From assembly GCA_964349045.1 (NCBI GenBank), contig CAYGFI010000018.1, positions 1 through 43,714 of the forward strand: a stretch of DNA of 43,714 bases, read 5' to 3'. Below are positions 16,625 to 25,850 of the stretch, in pieces. The notes below the pieces were generated by a model. The model was given only the letters and a program-made list of their open reading frames with translations. It was not told the DNA's origin and did not search any database. Origin of the DNA: JACJXF01 sp964349045. GTDB lineage: Bacteria > Bacteroidota > Bacteroidia > Bacteroidales > GCA-2748055. Each line of letters begins with the position of its first letter. Position 1 is the first letter of the stretch. The translations under genes were made by a program, and so were the position numbers.

Positions 16625-17155
16625 CTATTTACCTGATAATCTATTTTTAACTGGATTCCCAGGATTTCCAGCATATTTCTTTTTTGCATATCTATCGAGG
16701 ATCGCTTTAATTTTATCCCGGTCCCTGCGGTTTACCGCCGATAAGCTTACACCGGGGTATTTGGCAACTCCCGATTTAAACTTTGCATGCAGATAGAGCA
16801 TTTCACAGGTTCCAAAGAAAAACTTTTCTATCTCCCACGAAATGAAATTCTGTTTAGAAATCTCAATGGAATTCTTTTTGTTATTAAAAATGCGGGTAGC
16901 ATAATACCTGAGGATTATCTTATCACCGTTGTCACTAAAGAACACGAAATTTGGCTTCAGAAGAAAATTATATGAAATTAAAACAATGTATAATATTGTT
17001 AATCCCAACAGGTACCAGGTTTTATCAATACCAAAAACGGGGCTTTTAAAATCATCGGAATATCCGAAAGTAATTATCAGTACAATTAATATTATAGTGC
17101 TGATAAGTTTTTTAAACCATATCTGATAAATCTTTTTCCTGTTATCCAGCTTCAT
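16625..17155 (-). CDS. Small membrane protein with PH-like tail, unknown function
   Basis: This is a 176-aa protein with two predicted membrane helices (about 15-31 and 46-66). A roughly 100-residue basic cytoplasmic tail rich in beta segments follows (FVFFSDNGDKIILRYYATRI, NSIEISKQNFISWEIEKF), reminiscent of bacterial PH-like domains. I do not recognise a named family. Its ATG overlaps the stop of the proline dehydrogenase gene by four bases (ATGA), so the two are translationally coupled. That suggests co-expression, although no role in proline metabolism is evident. Confidence 0.7.
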   Translation of the reverse strand: MKLDNRKKIYQIWFKKLISTIILIVLIITFGYSDDFKSPVFGIDKTWYLLGLTILYIVLISYNFLLKPNFVFFSDNGDKIILRYYATRIFNNKKNSIEISKQNFISWEIEKFFFGTCEMLYLHAKFKSGVAKYPGVSLSAVNRRDRDKIKAILDRYAKKKYAGNPGNPVKNRLSGK

Positions 17156-18330
17156 TTCGCAGATTTTTTTTGTTTTCTTCGTTTTAGTTCTTTATTAATA
17201 AGATCCAGTTCCCGGCTTGTCTGGCCTGATACGGAGCTGTTTTCTTCAACTCTCCGCAGGAGATATGGCAAAACGTGTTTTACCGGACCATAGGGGACAT
17301 ATTTAGCTACATTGAATCCTTCGAGCGCTAAATTAAAACTAATATGATCACTCATCCCGTAAAGCTGCGAAAACCAGATTCTCTTATCATTCCGTTGTAA
17401 TCCATGTTTTTCCATCAGTGCTGTAAGGTACATGTTACTTGATTCATTGTGCGTGCCATTAATAACTGCGATCCGGTCTATATTTTCAACTGAAAATTTC
17501 AGAGCCTCATTATAATCCCGATCTGTGCTGTCTTTGTCCGGATGGATCGGATCAGGATATCCCTTTCTTTTTGCCCTTTCCCTTTCCCTTTCCATATATG
17601 CTCCTCTGACAAACTTAGCCCCCAGGAAAAAATTTCCTTTCTTAGCCTGTTGATAGTCTTCCGACAGGATTCCAAGCCTGTCCCATCGGTACATCTGATA
17701 CGTGTTAAAGACAATGGCTTTCTGATGGTTAAATTTTGACATCATCTCCAAAACAACCTTGTCTATGAAGGGTTGGTAAAAACTATCTTCCGCATCAACC
17801 AGAATGGGAAGATCACATTCGGAAGCAGCATTGCAGAGAGCCTCGACCCTGTTTCTGAATTTATTTCCTTCATTTAACGTACTCTTATCTTTTTTTCCCC
17901 CGAGACTTAATAATTCCAGGGCTTCCGATCTGATAAATGCTGTCGGTTTAAATACAGCAAATGGTATATTTGGGTTTTTGCCAGCAAATTCAATCGATTT
18001 AAGCGTTTCCTGGAAAGCAATTTCAATTTGTTTATCATCCTCGCCGCCTTCAACAGAATAATCGAGAATAGACCTGACATTTACCCCGCCCAGTTTTTCA
18101 ACAACCGGTTTACATTCATCCAGGTTCTCACCACCGCAGAAATGCTTGAAAACAGTAGGTTTAACAATCCACGCCATTGGAAATCCAATTTTAATGGCTG
18201 CCGGAATAATTTTATTTCCGGTTTTTACTACCAGACTATATGAAATCAGCCTGAAAAGCCATAAGGCCCTTTTCAGGTCAGAATTCGATTTAATTTTGAA
18301 AGCAACTTCAGTATTCTGGAATATGTTCAT
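17152..18330 (-). CDS. Proline dehydrogenase (FAD)
   Basis: This 392-aa enzyme oxidises proline to pyrroline-5-carboxylate with FAD, passing electrons to the quinone pool. Conserved features are AVFKPTAF, PILVDAEDSFYQPFID, FNTYQMYRWDRLG, AKFVRGAYMERERERAKRKG, INGTHNE and the C-terminal KYVPYGPVKHVLPYLLRRVEEN, where the Y-x-x-x-x-Y-L-x-R-R-x-E motif contacts substrate. It is a stand-alone enzyme without the P5C dehydrogenase domain of PutA, and no such gene is adjacent. It overlaps the downstream small membrane protein gene by ATGA. A hairpin (18354-18383) lies in its leader. Confidence 0.95.
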   Translation of the reverse strand: MNIFQNTEVAFKIKSNSDLKRALWLFRLISYSLVVKTGNKIIPAAIKIGFPMAWIVKPTVFKHFCGGENLDECKPVVEKLGGVNVRSILDYSVEGGEDDKQIEIAFQETLKSIEFAGKNPNIPFAVFKPTAFIRSEALELLSLGGKKDKSTLNEGNKFRNRVEALCNAASECDLPILVDAEDSFYQPFIDKVVLEMMSKFNHQKAIVFNTYQMYRWDRLGILSEDYQQAKKGNFFLGAKFVRGAYMERERERAKRKGYPDPIHPDKDSTDRDYNEALKFSVENIDRIAVINGTHNESSNMYLTALMEKHGLQRNDKRIWFSQLYGMSDHISFNLALEGFNVAKYVPYGPVKHVLPYLLRRVEENSSVSGQTSRELDLINKELKRRKQKKSAK

Positions 18331-18353
18331 GTCCTGCAGGCTTAGGCCTCACG

Positions 18354-18383
18354 CCAAACCTCCCGCTAAATAGGGAGGTTTGG
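18354..18383. repeat. 11-bp-stem hairpin upstream of proline dehydrogenase
   Basis: CCAAACCTCCC, loop GCTAAATA, GGGAGGTTTGG. It is 24 bases upstream of the proline dehydrogenase start, in the divergent region with aroA. It has no T-run on the gene strand, so it may be a leader structure or a palindromic repeat rather than a terminator. Confidence 0.6.
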
Positions 18384-18512
18384 AATGAAGCCAATATAAT
18401 TTTACTCTGCGCAAAGTTACACTTAAAAAGCTATTTCTTTTAAATCTTCATTTAAAAGACAAAAAAACAGAATTAAAACAAATTTGGTTAAATTTAGGCA
18501 AAACTTCTTTTA

Positions 18513-19760
18513 ATGATATTCCTCATAAAAAATAAGAATTCAACTGTAAAAGGAGTTGTGAATCTTCCAACGTCAAAAAGTATCTCAAACCGGCTGTTGA
18601 TCATGTCCGCTCTTACCTATTTCAGGCTTGTCCCCAGAGGTTTATCGGAGAGCGATGATACAACTGTTATGCTGGATATTCTTCATTCAACTTCATCAGA
18701 ACACAACGTACAACATGCAGGTACAGCCATGCGTTTTCTTACTGCCTATTTTGCCTGTAAGCCGGGCGAAGTAATCCTTACAGGTTCAGAAAGAATGAAA
18801 AACCGTCCAATCGGTGTTCTGGTCGATTTATTAAGTGAGATTGGCGCTAAAATTGAATACAAAGGTAAAGAGGGATTTCCTCCCCTGAAAATATCAGGAG
18901 GTAAATTAAAAGGAGGTAAACGAACTATAAACAGTGAAGTCAGCAGTCAGTTTATCAGTGCGCTGTTACTTATCGGGCCATATTTACAAGGGGGATTGGA
19001 ACTGACACTCAAAGGAAATATGGTCTCAGCCAGTTACATTAATCTTACCCTCCAGTTGATGAAAAGAGCCGGGATTCGGTATACCTGGAATAAAAACCAC
19101 ATAAAGATTGAAGAGGGAAGTTATCAGGCGGGAGTCTTCCATGTAGAACCCGACTGGAGCGCTGCCTCTTATTGGTATGAAATGGCTGCTCTGGCTAAAA
19201 AAGCTGATATTTTTATAAAAGGATTAAAATCTGATAGCCTCCAGGGAGATTCTGCCCTCGCAACTATCTTCGAAACTCTTGGAGTCAGAACTGTTTTTGA
19301 AGAAAACGGGGTAAACCTGATAAAAACAAAAACGGTTTCAGATTTCCTTGAATATGATTTTACCCTTAATCCCGACCTGGTTCAGACACTGGTCCCTGTC
19401 TGTGTTCTTCAGAATATTCCATTCCGGTTTTCCGGAACCCAGACGCTCCGGATAAAGGAGACTGACCGGATATTGGCCCTCCATAATGAAATGAAAAAAT
19501 TCGGAGTACATATCAATTATGGCGAAAGCGGTGAATGGATTGAATGGGATGGAAAATCGCTATTTATTTCAAAAAAGTCGGTTCTGATTAATACATACGA
19601 TGATCATAGAATGGCCATGGGTTTTGCTCCGATATGCATGAGAACCGGAGATATCATGATAAACGATCCAATGGTTGTAACTAAATCCTATCCGGGATAT
19701 TGGGTGGATCTTAAGAATACAGGATTTGAGGTTGAAGAAAATATACAATACCCGGGCTAA
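18513..19760 (+). CDS. aroA: 3-phosphoshikimate 1-carboxyvinyltransferase (EPSP synthase)
   Basis: This 415-aa enzyme of the shikimate pathway joins shikimate-3-phosphate and PEP. Visible motifs are LPTSKSISNRLLIMSAL, GTAMRFLTAYFA, GSERMKNRPIGVLVDLL, SSQFISALLLIGPYL, LRIKETDRILALHNEMKKFG and the C-terminal NTYDDHRMAMGFAP. The two inside-out barrel repeats are complete. The glyphosate-site region HAGTAMRFL departs from the enterobacterial GNAGTAMRPL, which is common in Bacteroidota. It is slightly shorter than the E. coli enzyme (427 aa). It is divergent from proline dehydrogenase and convergent with tadA, 22 bases apart. Confidence 0.95.
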   Translation: MIFLIKNKNSTVKGVVNLPTSKSISNRLLIMSALTYFRLVPRGLSESDDTTVMLDILHSTSSEHNVQHAGTAMRFLTAYFACKPGEVILTGSERMKNRPIGVLVDLLSEIGAKIEYKGKEGFPPLKISGGKLKGGKRTINSEVSSQFISALLLIGPYLQGGLELTLKGNMVSASYINLTLQLMKRAGIRYTWNKNHIKIEEGSYQAGVFHVEPDWSAASYWYEMAALAKKADIFIKGLKSDSLQGDSALATIFETLGVRTVFEENGVNLIKTKTVSDFLEYDFTLNPDLVQTLVPVCVLQNIPFRFSGTQTLRIKETDRILALHNEMKKFGVHINYGESGEWIEWDGKSLFISKKSVLINTYDDHRMAMGFAPICMRTGDIMINDPMVVTKSYPGYWVDLKNTGFEVEENIQYPG

Positions 19761-19782
19761 GCAGATTTTATGAACAATATCA

Positions 19783-20235
19783 TTACGCATCTCTTTTCCC
19801 CTTAAAAAAAGCCCTCATCAGTTCTGATGACTTCCCTTCCAATACCCCCATCGAAACCACGGTGGCAGGATGCAAAATCTCTCCCCTGATCAGACTAAAT
19901 CCGCCCTTTGGATCCGATGCACCCATTACAAGTCTTCCCAGTTGGGCCCATTTGGTGGCGGAAGCACACATCAGACAGGGTTCGAGAGTTACGAACATTG
20001 TACATTCATTCAGATATTTGCTTCCCAGGTAGTTTTCAGCAGATGTGATAGCCAGAATTTCCGCATGGGCAGTTACGTCGCAGAGGGTTTCTGTAAGATT
20101 GTGACTGCGTGCAATGATAGTGTTTTGAGATACAATAACCACTCCGACAGGAACCTCGTCTTCATCAAAAGCCTTCTGTGCTTCGCGAAGCGCCTCATTC
20201 ATGAAAAATTCGTCGGAGTATAATGGATAGTTCAT
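19783..20235 (-). CDS. tadA: tRNA-specific adenosine deaminase / nucleoside deaminase
   Basis: This 150-aa cytidine-deaminase-fold enzyme has zinc ligands in DVTAHAEILAI (H-A-E, with E as proton shuttle) and LEPCLMCASATKWAQ (P-C-x-x-C). The length, the early FMNEALREAQKAFDEDEVPVG segment and the C-terminal LMRAFFKGKR match bacterial TadA, which converts A34 to inosine in tRNA-Arg(ACG). A guanine deaminase-type role is less likely but cannot be excluded. Its upstream region runs into the assembly gap at 20283. Confidence 0.88.
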   Translation of the reverse strand: MNYPLYSDEFFMNEALREAQKAFDEDEVPVGVVIVSQNTIIARSHNLTETLCDVTAHAEILAITSAENYLGSKYLNECTMFVTLEPCLMCASATKWAQLGRLVMGASDPKGGFSLIRGEILHPATVVSMGVLEGKSSELMRAFFKGKRDA

Positions 20236-20282
20236 AATTTACAAATTCAACAATTCGACAATTTGAAAATAAAATCAGACTT

Positions 20283-20292
20283 NNNNNNNNNN
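20283..20292. other. Assembly gap (10 Ns)
   Basis: Ten consecutive Ns mark a scaffold join between tadA and aspS. True gap length is unknown, so genes could be missing here and the adjacency of flanking genes is provisional. Confidence 0.99.
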
Positions 20293-20449
20293 AAATTTTT
20301 ATTGTATAAATGGTTGTAATTCGCTATTCAAAAATTTCTTGCTAATTTCGCAGATCAAAATTAGGATTTTTTACGTACTTTGAAGCTGAAAGACAAAGTA
20401 AGCTTTCATTTTTCACCTAAGCCTGCCCTACCTTCCCTGTGGAGAGGGG

Positions 20450-20491
20450 TATTGCGACAAGTCCACCTGAAACAAACAGATAAAGGTGGAC
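20450..20491. repeat. Inverted repeat in the aspS leader
   Basis: GTCCACCT at 20461-20468 and AGGTGGAC at 20484-20491 form an 8-bp stem with a 15-base loop, about 24 bases before the aspS ATG. Upstream text (CTGCCCTACCTTCCCTGTGG) looks like non-coding repeat sequence. It could be a leader structure or a dispersed palindrome. Confidence 0.5.
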
Positions 20492-20514
20492 ATAATTTTT
20501 ATAAAGAACCATCC

Positions 20515-22266
20515 ATGTATAGAACACACACCTGCGGAGAACTAAATATATCACAAACCGGAACAAGTGTCACCCTCAGTGGATGGGTGCATCGCTCGCG
20601 CGATCTGGGTGGAATGACTTTTTTAGATCTCCGTGATCGCTATGGAATAACTCAACTGGTTTTTAATATGGATACCGATGCCCCTTTGTGCAAACAAGCC
20701 AGAGCGCTGGGTCGTGAGTTCGTTATCCAGGTAAAAGGAGTGGTTACGGAACGAAGTAATAAAAACCTTAAGATTCCTACAGGCGAGGTTGAAATAACAG
20801 TGGAAGAGTTCCGGGTACTCAGTAAATCCATCACTCCCCCGTTCACCCTCGAAGAAAAATCCGATGGTGGAGACGACCTGAGAATGAAATTCCGGTATCT
20901 CGACTTAAGACGCGAAGTGGTACGGAGGAATCTGGAACTCAGACACCACATGGCACAGGAAACCCGCAAATACCTGAGCTCACTCAATTTTCTTGAAATT
21001 GAAACACCTATCCTGGTAAATTCAACCCCTGAAGGCGCCCGGGATTTCGTAGTCCCTTCACGGATGAATCCCGGAGAATTCTATGCTCTGCCCCAGTCGC
21101 CCCAGACTCTCAAACAATTGCTTATGGTGGCAGGTATGGACCGTTATTTCCAGATTGTAAAATGCTTCAGAGATGAGGATCTCAGGGCCGACCGGCAGCC
21201 GGAGTTTACCCAGATCGACTGTGAAATGGCCTTTGTTGAACGAGAAGATATCCTCGAAACATTTGCCGGACTAATTCGCCATCTTTTCCGTGAAGTAAAG
21301 GGGGTGGATTTTGAAGAGAATATTCCCCGGATGTCATTTAAAGACGCAATGGAACGCTACGGATGCGATAAGCCCGATATTCGCCTTGGAATGGAAATAT
21401 CAGAATTAACTTCCCTCGTAAAAGGAAAAGATTTTAAAGTTTTTGATACGGCAGAATATGTTGGTGGAATTTGTGCCGCAGGATGCGCCGAATACACCCG
21501 GAAACAAATAGACGAGCTTACACTTTTTGTTCAAAAACCACAGATTGGGGCAAAGGGACTCATTTACCTAAAAGTAAACACAGACGGTACAGTTAAATCA
21601 TCAGTGGATAAATTTTATGGTCCGGATGATCTTAAAACCTGGGCAACAACATTAGGAGCTAAAGCCGGTGACATGATCTTTGTTATGGCCGGAAATAAAA
21701 AACAAACCCTGAATGCCCTCAGTGAACTACGTCTGGAAATGGGAACCCGCCTGGGATTGAGAGATAAGAATATTTTCAAACCACTTTGGGTAATAGATTT
21801 CCCTCTACTGGAATGGGATGAGGATACAAAGCGATTCTATGCAATGCATCACCCGTTTACGTCTCCTATGGATGAGGATATCGGATTATTTACAAGTGAT
21901 CCGGGCAAGGTCCGGGCTAAGGCCTACGATATGGTAATTAATGGAGTTGAGGTTGGCGGCGGTTCAATTCGTATTCACGATTCCGAAATCCAGAAACTGA
22001 TGTTTAAAAATCTGGGAATGGGTGAAGAAGAAGTCAAACGAAAATTCAGCTTTATCATGGATGCTTTCAAATATGGTGCGCCACCCCATGGAGGTATTGC
22101 CTTCGGATTCGACCGTTTGGTAGCGATGTTCGCAGGACTCGATTCCATCCGCGATGTAATTGCTTTTCCTAAAAATAACTCCGGAAAAGATGTAATGATC
22201 GATACTCCCGGTCCTTTAGCACAGGAACAACTGGATGAATTGCAGTTGAAAATCGTTAAAAAATAA
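20515..22266 (+). CDS. aspS: Aspartyl-tRNA synthetase
   Basis: I start at the ATG at 20515 (MYRTHTCGELNIS), giving 583 aa. An upstream in-frame TTG at 20380 adds 45 residues unlike any family member and spans a leader palindrome. Domains in order are: an OB-fold anticodon domain (about 1-105, GWVHRSRDLGGMTFLDLRDR); the class II core with motif 1-like segments (LNFLEIETPILVNSTPEGARDF); motif 2 (YFQIVKCFRDEDLRADRQPEFTQ, split here at FRDED); the bacterial insertion domain (about 290-430); and motif 3 (GIAFGFDRLVAMF). Length matches bacterial-type AspRS. Whether it also charges tRNA-Asn cannot be told here. Confidence 0.96.
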   Translation: MYRTHTCGELNISQTGTSVTLSGWVHRSRDLGGMTFLDLRDRYGITQLVFNMDTDAPLCKQARALGREFVIQVKGVVTERSNKNLKIPTGEVEITVEEFRVLSKSITPPFTLEEKSDGGDDLRMKFRYLDLRREVVRRNLELRHHMAQETRKYLSSLNFLEIETPILVNSTPEGARDFVVPSRMNPGEFYALPQSPQTLKQLLMVAGMDRYFQIVKCFRDEDLRADRQPEFTQIDCEMAFVEREDILETFAGLIRHLFREVKGVDFEENIPRMSFKDAMERYGCDKPDIRLGMEISELTSLVKGKDFKVFDTAEYVGGICAAGCAEYTRKQIDELTLFVQKPQIGAKGLIYLKVNTDGTVKSSVDKFYGPDDLKTWATTLGAKAGDMIFVMAGNKKQTLNALSELRLEMGTRLGLRDKNIFKPLWVIDFPLLEWDEDTKRFYAMHHPFTSPMDEDIGLFTSDPGKVRAKAYDMVINGVEVGGGSIRIHDSEIQKLMFKNLGMGEEEVKRKFSFIMDAFKYGAPPHGGIAFGFDRLVAMFAGLDSIRDVIAFPKNNSGKDVMIDTPGPLAQEQLDELQLKIVKK

Positions 22267-22308
22267 ATTGTATCTGTTAAGACAAAAATGGCGAAATTTT
22301 ATACAGAA

Positions 22309-22953
22309 TTAACTCTGTTTTTCTCCATAATTAGTGTCTCCATGGTTTTCCTCAACAAAATCAAGCTGCAACTGCCCATCGAGTAAACGGAAAGTCATCC
22401 TGTGATGTTTTGTAGTTCCATATTCTGCAATGGCAGCCCGATGTGCCCGGGTAGGATAACCTTTATTTGAATCCCAGTGATATTGAGGAAATTCCTTGTG
22501 CAGCTTTTCCATAAACTCATCGCGGCAGGTTTTCGCTATGACAGATGCAGCTGCAATGGAATAATATTTACTGTCGCCCTTGACAATGCATGTATGCATG
22601 ATTCCCGGAAAAGGTCTGAACCGGTTCCCGTCTATCAGAAGGTGTTCAGGTTTTGCAGTTAGTTTTTCTACAGCCCGGTGCATTGCGAGAAAGGAGGCGT
22701 TAAGTATATTAATATCATCGATTTCTCCGGGAGAACTTACTCCCACTGCCCATGCAACGGCTTCTTTTTCAATCTCCACCCTGAGCTTTTCCCTCTGTTT
22801 GTGGGTAAGTTGCTTGGAATCGGTTAAAACCGGATGTTTATACCCTGGAGGAAGAATAACTGCCGCAGCAAACACCGGACCGGCCAGGCAGCCTCTTCCT
22901 GCTTCATCGCAGCCTGCTTCAATGATTTTCCCGTTTAAACACGATTTTAGCAT
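22309..22953 (-). CDS. rnhB: Ribonuclease HII
   Basis: This 214-aa enzyme removes ribonucleotides embedded in DNA. The active-site motif is EAGCDEAGRGCLAGPVFAAA (D and E of D-E-A-G-R-G, near residues 16-17). Further conserved parts are LTDSKQLTHKQRE, HLLIDGNRF, KGDSKYYSIAAASVIAKTCRD and HWDSNKGYPTRAHRAAI. Length is standard. It is the complement to RNase HI at 1811-2269. The promoter region carries a GTGATGTC repeat array. Confidence 0.96.
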   Translation of the reverse strand: MLKSCLNGKIIEAGCDEAGRGCLAGPVFAAAVILPPGYKHPVLTDSKQLTHKQREKLRVEIEKEAVAWAVGVSSPGEIDDINILNASFLAMHRAVEKLTAKPEHLLIDGNRFRPFPGIMHTCIVKGDSKYYSIAAASVIAKTCRDEFMEKLHKEFPQYHWDSNKGYPTRAHRAAIAEYGTTKHHRMTFRLLDGQLQLDFVEENHGDTNYGEKQS

Positions 22954-22969
22954 AAATGAGTTATGAAGG

Positions 22970-23021
22970 TCGTTATGACGGCGTGACGTCGTGATGTCGT
23001 GATGTCGTGATGTCGTGACGA
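22970..23021. repeat. Short tandem array of GTGATGTC units
   Basis: GCGTGACGTC GTGATGTC GTGATGTC GTGATGTC GTGACG in the space between rnhB and the glycosyltransferase gene. It belongs to the same unit family as the larger array at 1544-1733. Confidence 0.8.
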
Positions 23022-23031
23022 TCCTGAGGAA

Positions 23032-24198
23032 TTACGGATTTTTTCCCTTGATCCTTTCTTCGTCCGCCTTAGCTTTAATCCAGGCGGATTCAATCATCTC
23101 CCATAATTCTGCCGCTGTTTTATCCCAGCTATATATCATTCTTCTCAACCTGCCCTTTGCAATTAAATCTTCCCGTAAACCCGGCTCAAAAATAATTCTT
23201 TTCATAGCCGTTGCAATATCCTCAATGCTCGCAGGATCCGCATAAAGCGCTGCATCTCCCGCCACCTCAGGAAGAGATGTAACATTCGAAGCAATTACCG
23301 GAACATCGCAATTCATGGCTTCAATTAAGGGTATACCAAATCCCTCGAAGTATGGAACGAATACGAGGGCTTCGGCAGCAGCGAGTGCGCCGGCAAGTTC
23401 CAGGGGAGTAAGTCGTCCGCTAAAAATCACGTCATTCCTGAATTTCATCGATTTGTAAACCTTATCAAGTTCTGTAGTCAGAAAAAATCTGGCCCCGACA
23501 ATAACCAACTTGAATTCCCTGACGGAACTTTTACTGAACAAATCAAAAGCCCGTAACAGGTTTGCCAGATTTTTACGGGGATGCAGTGTCCCAATAAATA
23601 TAAAATAAGGTTTCCCCCCTGAAATCATCTCCCTACTGCGTTTTTGGACAGCGATGTTATCAGGTTTGTACAATTCATTAGCCCCGTTATACATCACATC
23701 GATTTTTTCGGGGGAGATGTTATATGATGCAACTATATCCCGTTTTGAAAACTCCGAAACAGTGCCTATCCTTAAAGCTTTTCGTGCAAACCGGGGGAAA
23801 AAAAAATTATAATACCATCTTGAAAGCAAGGGCAAGTCGTATGGTCTGTGAAAGAAATTGATATCATGGATTACACAAATGGATGGACACCTGGTACGAA
23901 GCGATAAATATCCGTCCGGAGATAAAAAAAGATCTGCTCTGTACTTCTTTAAGGCCTTTAATACAGAGAACTCAAACCAAATTATCCATAAAAAAGGATG
24001 GCGTGATGGAGGCCCTATTACAACCGGCACAACATTTTTCCCGAAAATGAAATCCGGATGCCAGGGTCTGTCGAACAGGAATATAAACTCATGCTCAGGA
24101 TGAAGGTGGCAAATCCTTCGCAGAGTTTCATAGCTGAACCAGCCTATGCCATCCAGCCTGTCTTTCAATAAAAGCCTTGTATTTACAGCTATTCTCAT
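23032..24198 (-). CDS. Glycosyltransferase family 4 (GT-B fold)
   Basis: This is a 388-aa cytoplasmic sugar transferase. The N-terminal domain begins MRIAVNTRLLLKDRLDGIGW. The C-terminal domain starts near residue 190 with YFIFIGTLHPRKNLANLLRA and contains FVPYFEGFGIPLIEAMNCDV and VIASNVTSLPEVAGDAALY, the nucleotide-sugar site typical of GT4 enzymes (E-x7-E type). The donor and acceptor are unknown. It is divergent from a polysaccharide flippase 92 bases away, so both probably belong to surface polysaccharide synthesis, though no full cluster is here. Confidence 0.92.
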   Translation of the reverse strand: MRIAVNTRLLLKDRLDGIGWFSYETLRRICHLHPEHEFIFLFDRPWHPDFIFGKNVVPVVIGPPSRHPFLWIIWFEFSVLKALKKYRADLFLSPDGYLSLRTRCPSICVIHDINFFHRPYDLPLLSRWYYNFFFPRFARKALRIGTVSEFSKRDIVASYNISPEKIDVMYNGANELYKPDNIAVQKRSREMISGGKPYFIFIGTLHPRKNLANLLRAFDLFSKSSVREFKLVIVGARFFLTTELDKVYKSMKFRNDVIFSGRLTPLELAGALAAAEALVFVPYFEGFGIPLIEAMNCDVPVIASNVTSLPEVAGDAALYADPASIEDIATAMKRIIFEPGLREDLIAKGRLRRMIYSWDKTAAELWEMIESAWIKAKADEERIKGKNP

Positions 24199-24258
24199 TT
24201 CTAAACTGAAAAAATATCTTAGAGCGGTAAAGTTAAAGGAATAAGTAGGAAAGAATAT

Positions 24259-24266
24259 TACATTTG
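24259..24266 (+). promoter_or_regulatory. Possible -7 element for the flippase gene
   Basis: TACATTTG fits TAnnTTTG and lies 24 bases before the proposed TTG start. No clear -33 element. Confidence 0.4.
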
Positions 24267-24290
24267 TAAAAATATTAGGTAAGCTGAACC

Positions 24291-25730
24291 TTGAAAAGAA
24301 AATTTCTTACAAATCTGGCGCTTCTTATCATCCTGAACCTGATGGTAAAACCATTCTGGATTTTTGGAATCGACCGTAGTGTTCAGAATATAGTTGGAAC
24401 CGAAGAATATGGTTTATATTTTTCCCTCTTCAGTTTTTCCTTACTAATCAATATTCTACTCGATATTGGTATTACAAACTTTAATAATCGAAGCATATCC
24501 CGGAATCCGGGTATCCTTTCGGATTTCTTTTCGAAGATTGTCCCCCTTAAATTTGCTCTTTCATTCGTTTACGCCATTATTGTTATTATCGCCGGCCTTG
24601 CAGTTGGCTACACATCCAGGCAGTTCCATCTGCTGTACCTGCTAATTCTCAATAACTTTCTTCTTTCATTCATTCTGTATATGCGATCGAACATCAGCGG
24701 GCTGCAGTTATTTAAAACCGACTCGTTGCTCTCAGTGCTCGACAGGCTTTTCATGATACTTATCTGTAGTTTTCTGTTATGGGGGAACGTTACTGATGCT
24801 CCTTTCAGAATCAGTTGGTTTATCTATGCCCAGACCGCCTCTTATTTACTTACATTAATAATAGCCTTAGGAGTTGTTCTATCGAAATCTCGTAAAATTA
24901 AATTGAACTTCAATCTCCAATACGGATTAAAAATTCTACGGCAAAGCTATCCCTTTGCCTTGTTAATACTACTAATGTCGTTTTTCAACCGTATTGATTC
25001 GGTGATGATGGAAAGAATGCTTACAGATGGAAAAGAGCAGGCTGGGATTTATGCACAGGCATTCCGGCTTCTCGATGCGGCAGTTATGTTTGCTTATCTT
25101 TTCGCGGGACTATTACTTCCGATGTTTTCAAAGATGATTAAAAATAATGAAGCTATTGGTCCCCTTTTAAAACTGTCTTTCTCACTGCTGATAATTCCTG
25201 CCATAACGCTTGTGATTGTTTCAGCTTTTTATGGGGAGGAGTTAATGTCAATGCTTTATCATGAACATACCGATGTTTCCTCAAGGATATTTATTCGTTT
25301 GATCTTTGCTCTTCTGTTTATCTCCACTACTTACATTTTTGGTACTCTTCTTACTGCAAATGGCAGTCTGAAGCAGTTAAACATCCTGGCTGGTATAACG
25401 GTATTTCTTAACATTGGCCTGAATCTGATATTAATTCCCCGTTACAAAGCAGAAGGGGCTGCTTATGCCAGCATTATTTCTCAGGGATTTTACGCGATCA
25501 ACCAGGTAGTCCTTACACGAAGAATTTTCAATCTCAATACAGATTATTCAATACTTCTTAAGCTGATAGCTTTTTCAACCTGTCTTATACTTAGTGGAAT
25601 AATCCTTCAACATACAGGCATTTCATGGATCCTTAGTTTCTTCATGATTTCATTTCTTGGAATCGTTTATTCGTGGGCGCTGAAAATCATCACACCAAGA
25701 GAAGTGATTGAAATATTACGTGTTAGTTGA
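24291..25730 (+). CDS. Polysaccharide flippase (Wzx/MATE-like family)
   Basis: This is a 479-aa inner-membrane protein with about 12-14 predicted helices spread evenly over its length. The pattern (GTEEYGLYFSLFSFSLLIN, then LLDIGITNFNNR, then MMERMLTDGKEQAGIYAQAFR, then GLLLPMFSKM) fits the polysaccharide biosynthesis/oligosaccharide flippase family, which moves lipid-linked glycan units across the inner membrane. The proposed start is a TTG (read as M, then KRKFLTN); the next in-frame ATG is inside the first helix, so the TTG is preferred. It faces away from a GT4 glycosyltransferase. The substrate cannot be deduced. Confidence 0.88.
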   Translation: MKRKFLTNLALLIILNLMVKPFWIFGIDRSVQNIVGTEEYGLYFSLFSFSLLINILLDIGITNFNNRSISRNPGILSDFFSKIVPLKFALSFVYAIIVIIAGLAVGYTSRQFHLLYLLILNNFLLSFILYMRSNISGLQLFKTDSLLSVLDRLFMILICSFLLWGNVTDAPFRISWFIYAQTASYLLTLIIALGVVLSKSRKIKLNFNLQYGLKILRQSYPFALLILLMSFFNRIDSVMMERMLTDGKEQAGIYAQAFRLLDAAVMFAYLFAGLLLPMFSKMIKNNEAIGPLLKLSFSLLIIPAITLVIVSAFYGEELMSMLYHEHTDVSSRIFIRLIFALLFISTTYIFGTLLTANGSLKQLNILAGITVFLNIGLNLILIPRYKAEGAAYASIISQGFYAINQVVLTRRIFNLNTDYSILLKLIAFSTCLILSGIILQHTGISWILSFFMISFLGIVYSWALKIITPREVIEILRVS

Positions 25731-25820
25731 TTGTCTGTTGAAAATTATCAAATTCAATTTTGTTAGAATCTTGTTAATACTTTCCGCAAATAATAAGCCC
25801 TTACAAAGCTTTAAATGTCT

Positions 25821-25828
25821 TATTTTTG
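25821..25828 (+). promoter_or_regulatory. Possible -7 element for the small 75-aa gene
   Basis: TATTTTTG matches TAnnTTTG, 22 bases before the proposed TTG start of the next gene. Confidence 0.4.
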
Positions 25829-25850
25829 AAGTCAATCAACTTTAAATCAT

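Noticed and set aside
20380..20514. N-terminal extension of aspS from TTG
   Set aside because: The extra 45 residues have no family match, include a palindromic leader and begin with a rare start. The ATG at 20515 gives normal length.
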